Positions 57,530 to 64,000 of a DNA stretch of 64,000 nucleotides are shown here, in pieces. The position numbers and the translations under genes are program-made. Source of the DNA: Pegoplata infirma (taxonomy: Eukaryota; Arthropoda; Insecta; Diptera; Anthomyiidae); assembly GCA_963921195.1 (NCBI GenBank), contig OY992538.1, positions 82,211,904-82,275,903 on the forward strand, written 5' to 3'. The stretch's first letter is position 1. Each line of letters begins with the position of its first letter. The notes below the pieces were generated by a model. That model was not told the DNA's origin. It made no database searches and was given only the letters and a program-made list of their open reading frames with translations.

Positions 57530-58215
57530 AATATTTTTTTTTTCATCAATATTTTTTTTCATCAATATTTTTTTTTCATCAATATTTTTTTTTCATCAAT
57601 ATTTTTTTTTCATCAATATTTTTTTTTCATCAATATTTTTTTTTTTATCAAAAAATTTTTTTTTCATCAATATTTTTTTTTTTTCATCAATATTTTTTTT
57701 TTTTCATCAATTTTTTTTTTTTTTTTCATCAATATTTTTTTTTTTCATCAATATTTTTTTTTCATCAATATTTTTTTTTTCATCAATATTTTTTTTTTCT
57801 TCAATATTTTTTTTTTTTTCATCAATATTTTTTTTTTCATCAATATTTTTTTTTTCATCAATATTTTTTTTTTTCATCAATATTTTTTTTTTCATCAATA
57901 TTTTTTTTTTCTAAATTTTTTTTTTCATCAATATTTTTTCTTAATCAATATTTTTTTTTTCATCAATATTTTTTTTTTCATCAATATTTTTTTTTTCATC
58001 AATATTTTTTTTTTGTTTTCATCAATATTTTTTTTTCATCAATATTTTTTTTTTCATCAGTATTTTTTTTTTTCATCAATATTTTTTTTTTTTTCATCAA
58101 TATTTTTTTTTCATCAATATTTTTTTTTCATCAATATTTTTTTTTTTTTTCATCAATATTTTTTCTTAATCAATATTTTTTTCATAAATTTTTTTTTTCA
58201 TTAAATATTTATTTT
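57530..58215. repeat. TTTTTTTTCATCAATA tandem array
   Basis: About 40 units of CATCAATA followed by 7-13 T, unit 15-20 bp with variable T-run length. The frames MKKKNIDEKK... (minus) and FFFHQYFFF... (plus) are translations of the repeat, not genes. Confidence 0.9.
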
Positions 58216-58405
58216 TATCAATAAAATTTTTTCATTAAAACCCTTTTTTATCAAAAACTTTTTGCTATCGACAAACAGAGACAGATAGATGGATATCACT
58301 AGAATGTCCTAGAAAGCTTTACGGATCAATAATATATAAACATAATGGGGTCCTCGACCGATATTCCAATGCATTTTGCATATAATGACAAATTAATATA
58401 GCGTT
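58216..58405 (+). mobile_element. AACAAGTAA-family remnant
   Basis: GACAGATAGATGGATATCAC, TAGAATGTCCTAGAAAG, GATCAATAATATATAAACAT, GGGGTCCTCGACCGATATT follow the dispersed family order. Confidence 0.6.
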
Positions 58406-58985
58406 ATTTTTCCTAGAAAAATTTTGCTTTGGAAAGAAAACCTACTTATACAGCAAAACATTATCATGATTCAATGGTTTGGGCACGAGTACAAACTTCG
58501 CAGACATTTTTTGCATTTCTGTTGCTTTTGACCAAATTGTATATTTTTTTTTTAACAGTGGGCTGAGATTCATGGTGACAACTTTTCAATTTAAATATTA
58601 TTTTACAGGTTTCAAAATGGATTATCTCTTAAATAACACTACATATAACACATAACAAATAACAGGACAGCCAGTTAAAGTGAATGGTATTTTTTTTGGT
58701 ACTCAGTCAGTCGTTCGGTCAATAAATCGAAAAAAATCAGCTTAAACAAAAAAATAAATTATATGTGTTGTATATGACCAAACAAATTGTTTAGAATTTA
58801 TTTAAAAAAAAAAAAAATATTTAAACTGGTTTCTTTAACATAAAAATAACATTTTGAGATAAGATAAGGAATTTTGAAAATGAAAACATAGATTTAAAAT
58901 TCATAAGCTGTAAGTAAAACATGCAAAATTTATGGTTAATAAAGTTAAGTTTTTTGTTTAAATATTAGGGTATTTAAAGAAATTA
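58406..58985. other. AT-rich DNA, no feature seen
   Basis: No gene, terminus or tandem repeat recognised. Confidence 0.35.
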
Positions 58986-59199
58986 ATTTTAGAATGTTAA
59001 AATTTTGAATAGAAACCGGATTTGGAATTTAGAAATATTGGTCATATACCCCTCCTAAGTATACCGCTCGACTCAGAATCACTTTTTGAGTCAGTTTAGC
59101 GATGCCCGTCCGTCTGTTTGTTTGTCAATATAAACCGTGTAAACACGGTGTAAAGCAGGTCACAATTATCAACCGATTTGGCTGAAATTTGAAACTTAA
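58986..59199 (-). mobile_element. dispersed repeat (same type as 28,190-28,560), remnant
   Basis: GTATACCGCTCGACTCAGAATCACTTTTTGAGT, GCCCGTCCGTCTGTTTG, AACCGTGTAAACACGG and CACAATTATCAACCGATTTG are the inverse of 28,450-28,575. Confidence 0.65.
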
Positions 59200-59636
59200 G
59201 CTTCTTTGACGATGTCGCTTTCCCGATATCGTGACCATATGCAACACATGGCAACCGCGTTCTTTTAGAGAGAGCAGCATTGAATTCATTGGTTCCAAAG
59301 AAGCGGCGAAAAAACACCTCCTTGTGGTGTGCCTCTATTAACAAATCGAGATATGACAAAAGCTCCAAATTTGGCAAGTAGATTTTCTACCATTAAAACG
59401 ATCACATGCGTCACTCCTACACTCAAAATAATTCTGCAGTAAAAATATTAGTAAGTGATTTGGTACCAAAATCTACTAATAAGTTACTAATTACCAGTAG
59501 TACGGTAGTTTTTTAGTATCTTCAAAGTACTAAAATTAGTAATTTTTACTGGTTTTGAATAATATTAGTAAAACATTTTAGTATTGATTACCAACGCCTG
59601 CACTAGATCATTTTGGACTAAAAAATTAGTTCAGTA

Positions 59637-60258
59637 CACTCAAAATAAATTCTCTGTCCAATAAGCAGAAAAATCTGCTGAAAATACACCCATTTTGAGC
59701 CATATGAGAAATCTGCTGATTTTAGCAGACACGGTTTGCTAAATATCTGTCATAAGAGGTGAATATATATAACAAGAAAAAAAAAAAAAAACATACGCCG
59801 CCAGCCAGCATCGAAGTTCACTTCTTAACCACTACGCTACGGAAGCTTATACTTGTATCTGGCGTTTTAGTTATTAAACATGTGTGCTGTTTGACTGCAG
59901 AGAAATCTGATTTTAGCAGAAATATCTGCTGATTTTAGCAGAAAAATCTGCTGATTTTAGCAGAACAATCTGCTGATTTGAGCAGAATAATCTGCTGATT
60001 TCAGCAGAACAATCTGCTGATTTCAGCAGAACAATCTGTTCTGCTTTTTTTTTATATAAAAAAATTTCTTAAAAAAAAAAAATTAAATTCAGCAAACAAA
60101 ATCAGTATAAACATTGTAAAATGTCTGTTATTTTCTTAAACTGAGTGACAGAGATTTTAGTAAAAATATCCTTCTCAGAAGAACAATCTGCTAAAAGATT
60201 GCTAATTCAAATTGAAAGTCGTTTTACAGATTTTTTGACAGAGTTTTTCTTTTGAGTG
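59637..60258. mobile_element. CACTCAAAATAAATTC element with ATCTGCTGATTTTAGCAGA repeats, TA-flanked, 622 bp
   Basis: Starts CACTCAAAATAAATTCTCTG and ends GAGTTTTTCTTTTGAGTG, TA on both sides (59635-59636, 60259-60260). About six tandem units of ATCTGCTGATTTTAGCAGAA (21-22 bp) at 59,915-60,040. A tRNA-like segment is at 59796-59868. Confidence 0.85.
59796..59868 (-). ncRNA. tRNA-like segment with A box and T-run, inside a MITE
   Basis: On the minus strand: GCTTCCGTAGCGTAGTGGTTAAG, containing a good tRNA A-box (TAGCGTAGTGGTTA), then GTGAACTTCGATGCTGGC and a run of 14 T that could terminate RNA polymerase III. The total is too short for a complete tRNA and the B box is poor (CTTCGATGC), so it is a tRNA-derived or SINE-like piece. 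Confidence 0.5.
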
Positions 60259-60619
60259 TAGTAAAATTTTTAGTATTGAATACCCACGTTTTTTTTTGGG
60301 TGTAGACGGGAAAATGATCGATTCTGGGATGACACTGTTAAAAGCCACCTCTATATCAAGAAAGGCCACCATAGTGTCCTCCTTTACCGAAAGCGATCTC
60401 TCTTTGGTACCAACCAGCTCATGAAGAACTGTTTCCGTTAATTTACCCTTGCTGTATGCATTAGCCTGTCCTGAAAATGGCCTCTTTTTGGAATTTCGCT
60501 TGGTAATAGCAAAAAAATGATGGGTATTACAGCGCTGATAATGGGAAAAGTTTGCAATCGTAGTGTATTTTGTCAAAAAAAATATTTGTTGTTTTGACTG
60601 CTATTGGTGTCAAAATTCG

Positions 60620-61700
60620 CGGAAGTATTAGGCCGAAAATTTTGGCCGAATATTAGCCGAAACCGAAACTTTTTTCTAATTAAAAAAAAAATAAAAACTA
60701 GCTGAATTTTTTAATTTCGCGTTTCATTCCAATTGTTTCAGTTCACTTGAAAAAAATAGCACGGTTGTCCAATTAATATTTAATTGTTATAGTTCAAAAA
60801 AATTTTTTTTTTTATTAATGAAATGTAAAACATTTTTTTTGTTTATAAAAATATGATTTTTTTAAGTTTGTTAAAATAATTATTTTTTTTATAAATACAA
60901 CCATTTCTATGGTTTAAAAACATTACCCTGCAAACATAACGATACGACATCGATTCACCGGTTGTATTGCCGATACGATAAATGTTATTGCGGCAATTAT
61001 CGATTTCGTATCGCCGGCGATACACCTTTCGGGAGAAACTGTTACCCTACGGCATACATCCCGGCGATACGAAAACGATTCGTCTTGGCGATAAAAGGGC
61101 AATATCGCCAGATAATCGTATAAACGGAAAATAATAGATTTGTATGTATCGCCGGAATATCACCAAAATGATAAACCTGCGATACAGCTATATCAATTCC
61201 CTGAAGCTGAAATTAGACATTATTTTTTTCATTCATATTTTGGTCATGTTAACAGGACTAAAAACATTTGCATTCGCCTGAAAAATATATCCGCAACATT
61301 CGCTGATTTTTTTTATTTTATCTCTGAAAGCACATTTGTGTTTTTCCGCCAAATTTATATTCTTTCAAAGATTTCTTGTTGTGCTTGATAAATTATTTTA
61401 TTTTAAATTGACAAAGAAATAAAAAACATCGTTCGTATTAGAAACCGGCGATATAATAAAAACACTACTTTGATTTTTTAGTGAAATGATAAATTTTCGT
61501 ATCGCCGCAATATCTTTTCGGCGATATATCGCCCTATTGTTTGCAGGGTAAGTTCTGATTTTATTTTTTTTTTAATTAAAATAATTTTTTTCAAGCCAGG
61601 CTTTTAAGGTTCGGTTCGGTTTCTGCCGACTATTGATTTTTAGGCCGAATATTCGGTTCGGTTTGGTTCGGCCTCGAAAAACTGGTTTCGGTAGGACTAT
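60620..61700. mobile_element. hAT-type element remnant (GGCCGAATATT family), interrupted
   Basis: AATTTTGGCCGAATATTAGC and CGAAACCGAAAC, TACAACCATTTCTATGGTTTAAA, AAGCCAGGCTTTTAAGG and GAATATTCGGTTCGG ... CTGGTTTCGGTAGGACTATA follow 1550-1948 in order. The left terminus is missing. Interrupted by 60926-61548. Confidence 0.75.
60926..61548. mobile_element. CCCTGCAAACA-ended element, CGATA-rich, TA-flanked, 623 bp
   Basis: Starts CCCTGCAAACATAACGATAC and ends CGCCCTATTGTTTGCAGGG, with TA on both sides (60924-60925, 61549-61550). The uninterrupted relative at 1790-1800 (GGTTTAAAAGCATTATATGC) supports the site. At least 15 CGATA/TATCG pentamers occur, mostly as TATCGCCG or CGGCGATA in both outer thirds. 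The inner 82-codon frame (61140) is not recognised. Confidence 0.8.
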
Positions 61701-61743
61701 AGTTTTCATGGAATAATTTTGGTTCACCAGAGCATTTTAAGAA

Positions 61744-63079
61744 AAACAAGTAAAAAAGTTAAATTCGCCCTTGCCGAATGTATTGATACCGGGTCATAAC
61801 TTTAGAACAGAAAGACCTCTGGGCTTCTTTTAGGGCATTTTGGAAAGGTAAGACGTAGGGCTATCTTTTAAGAGAGAAAAAAATATAAGTTACCTGCCAT
61901 CTGGCTGAATAAATTGAGGTTATGTTCAAATTTGTATGTCTTTTTTTCAAATTTTATTTTTAAAAGCTCTGTATCTCGACGATTTCACTTTATTTTAATT
62001 TTTTTGTTATTGAATCTGAAAGGTCTCCTAATGAACTTTCCAACGAGCCCAAAAACAAAAAAAATCGGACCACAGGTTCAGAAGTTATCAATTTTACCCT
62101 ACTACCCTCTAACCACTAATCCGAAAATTTTCAAACCGCTGCCATTTCGCACACATGCATTTTCGGGGGATGGTCGTAATGGACATATTTTCATGAAATG
62201 AGCCAAGGAATACGCTGGTAAAATTCGGCGGGTCGTGACTGAATCACCCTGTATACTCTCTATCACCAAGTGGAGACTATTAAAATCGAAGTTTTTGGAA
62301 ATATTGAACTTTAAATTTTTATATTGAAACGGATGTTACTCAATCAAGTTCAAAAGGGTAATTTAAATCGTCCATGTTCTTTTAAAACCATTTTAAGCCA
62401 CTTAAAAAAAAGTTGAAAAAAAAAATCGAAAAAATCTATTTATTTTACTAGTTTTTGCAACAAAAATTTAATAAGTGGATTAAATTTCATCATGCAAATA
62501 TTTTTCTCTCAATGTACTTCACATTCTGCAAATTTTGACACCAATTGCAGCCAAAACAAAAAATGTATTTTTTTTCACAAAATGTACTACGGTTGCGAAC
62601 TTCAACCGGTTGTAGGGAAGCATAGACAGACTCCATTTTTTTTTTTTTTTATTATTTTTCTCATTATGAGCTTTTGAAAGAGCATCGTTTTTTTGCTATT
62701 ACCTTAAATTCTATTTTTCGTGCAGGGTAGTATGCATGTTACCTAGTCGAAAATAACCACTTTACGCAAATATTTTTTAAAAAATTTCTTGAACGAAGGA
62801 ACAACCCACCATTTTTCTCAAATTTCAAATAGCAATTTCTCGAAAACCGTTCAAATGATTTTAAAAATTTTGGATATTTGTAATCAGCGCATCAAAATTT
62901 ATAAATATGATGTATCGCAAGACATATTATTTTTTTCTTTCCATTTTGCACCAATTGCGCTCTTAAAAAAAAAATCTTTTGGAAAAAAAAAATAAAAAAT
63001 TACGCCGAAAAAAATTTTTGGTGAAAAAAAATTCCACGAATTTTTTTTTGTAAAAAAATAGGGTTGTACTTGTAAAAAT
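61744..63079. other. AACAAGTAA-family head, then repeat-derived AT-rich DNA
   Basis: 61744-61795 is a family head (AACAAGTAAAAAAGTTAAATTCGCCC then TTGCCGAATGTATTGATACC). What follows is unrelated and contains no recognised gene; frames of 61-95 codons are unsupported. Confidence 0.45.
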
Positions 63080-63432
63080 ACCACTCTGTGTCCAATTCTG
63101 TTCACATATGACAACCAGCAGCCAATTTAAAGCATTTTGTATTTTTATGTTACGTAGAATATACCAAAATTTTCGAGGTGTTCTTACATTTTCGTTCATA
63201 ACTTTTGAACTGCTGAACCCATTTCAAATGCAACACCAAACTGCTTAGAACAACAACAAGTAAATGTGCCAAGTCTCAGTCATATATGTTTAATACTTTG
63301 GTCATGATCACCATTTCCACAGACGGACAGACAGACATCGCTAGAATGTCTCTAAATCGATCACTCATCAATAATATACCGATATTTCAATGAGTTAAAA
63401 ACGGAATGACAGACTTACATATACCCTCTATA
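63080..63432 (+). mobile_element. AACAAGTAA-family copy, partial
   Basis: Same orientation and blocks as 25735-26127: AATTCTGTTCACATATGACA, CGTTCATAACTTTTGAACTG, GACGGACAGACAGACATCGC, AATCGATCACTCATCAATAA, CATATACCCTCTATAAC. Confidence 0.7.
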
Positions 63433-64000
63433 ACTAATTTTAAGAGGGGGCATAAAAATAATGTAAACATGAAATATTCAATTAAAATTTTGTTTGAAGG
63501 TGATTAACGTGTACTTTCGTTACCCAATAAAATATGATTATAACTGAACCATTTTTGGACTCAGTTCCCATATACAAATTCAGATAAAAAAGTCTATTGG
63601 CAACAAAAAAAAAAGCCAATTTAACTCATTATGCCACAGCTACATTCAAACAAAGTTGGCGTCCTGCTTCACTTTTTAAATTAGACACCAGCCTAAAACC
63701 ATCATGTTAAAATAAAATTGTACTACAAAACTACAATAGAAGAAATATTAAATTAAAAGTAAAATGTCGGCAACAAAAAAGATCGTCCGATGTACTTATT
63801 GTATTTGAATTTAATCATCTAGAAGTTTTATTCATACTATGGTTTTGTAGGCCAAAAAAACTGCTTTTGAAGTCCTTTTGTACTTCGGAAGTCCTATATT
63901 GCATTAGTAGCTTTTAAGTCATGTCGTTTTGTACAAGGCTTCTGAATTGACATGTCATTTTCTTAAATGTTATTCCTTATATTGGTGGCCAGTTAATATC
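63433..64000. other. AT-rich DNA with a GGCGTCCTGC repeat
   Basis: 63,645-63,710 (GTTGGCGTCCTGCTTCAC, AATTAGACACCAGCCTAAAA, CATCATGTTAAAATAA) matches 44,180-44,250. CTACAAAACTACAATAG at 63,722 belongs to the background motif. No gene. Confidence 0.5.

Larger units (their letters stand above)
59420..60302 (-). mobile_element. 259-bp CACTC-type MITE, copy 3, itself interrupted
   Basis: Starts CACTCAAAATAATTCTGCAG and ends CCCACGTTTTTTTTTGGGTG, with TA on both sides (59418-59419, 60303-60304). Total 883 bp; removing the 622-bp nested insert and one TA leaves exactly 259 bp, the same length as copies 1 and 2. Confidence 0.88.
59200..60575 (-). pseudogene. LINE reverse-transcriptase remnant, minus strand, split by nested MITEs
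   Basis: 60575-60305 (minus) gives FSGQANAYSKGKLTETVLHELVGTKE then KEDTMVAFLDIEVAFNSVIPESIIF: RT core of the same LOA/I-like LINE group as 47,356-53,760. Across the insert it resumes at 59417-59200 with VLMVENLLAKFGAFVISRFVNRGTPQGGVFSPLLWNQ, then stop and frameshift. Removing 59420-60302 plus one TA joins the halves. Not functional. Confidence 0.75.

Noticed and set aside
57707..58204. Frames reading MKKKNIDEKK or FFFHQYFFF repeats
   Set aside because: Direct translation of the TTTTTTTTCATCAATA array; no start context, domain or conservation.

Overview
The window is AT-rich, repeat-saturated insect nuclear DNA, most likely from a fly (Diptera, probably a calyptrate). The evidence is the pervasive A/T tracts, TA-flanked Tc1/mariner-type inserts, a mosquito/fly-type DD37E transposase, an insect LOA/I-like LINE, and dispersed elements with AACAAGTAA ends and GACG microsatellites. 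No host protein-coding exon, rRNA or bona fide tRNA gene could be supported. The only intact gene is a transposase at 38543-39550, inside a complete 1,297-bp transposon with perfect inverted termini.

Layout: 1-7 kb holds hAT-type ends (a complete 399-bp element at 1550-1948) and a TA-flanked CACTCAAAA element at 3424-4214. At 7.8-19.4 kb lie dispersed AACAAGTAA-family copies, two long foldback elements made of 21-bp repeats (8972-10184 and 15787-16957), a four-level nest at 11.7-14 kb that includes a Transib-like element, and a 3.15-kb foldback (15493-18644). At 19.6-28.7 kb there is unique-looking AT-rich DNA, a foldback with TAA duplications (22177-23903), a ~33-bp minisatellite and more dispersed copies. 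A Helitron-like element (28725-34463) carries nested foldbacks. At 34.6-44.7 kb are a 2.4-kb CACTCAAAA element, the DD37E transposon and two hAT-type elements with 8-bp duplications. At 46.5-53.8 kb is a decayed LINE whose reverse-transcriptase segment is triplicated and which is interrupted by a Transib-like element, itself interrupted by a foldback, itself interrupted by a hAT element. At 54-64 kb are 259-bp MITEs, a poly-T/CATCAATA array, another LINE remnant with nested MITEs, and a CGATA-rich element.

The window is best read as a stratified insertion record. Many insert boundaries are fixed because an uninterrupted copy of the target exists elsewhere in the window, usually the opposite arm of a foldback or another repeat copy. 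That gives exact target duplications: TA for many, TTA/TAA, 5 bp for Transib-like, and 8 bp for hAT-like. The most unusual items are the foldback family built from 21-bp units whose sequence differs between copies while period and terminus are kept, the Transib-like termini carrying the CACAGTG heptamer, and tRNA-like segments inside the inserted elements. Superfamily names rest on target duplications, termini and remembered family features, not on database searches.
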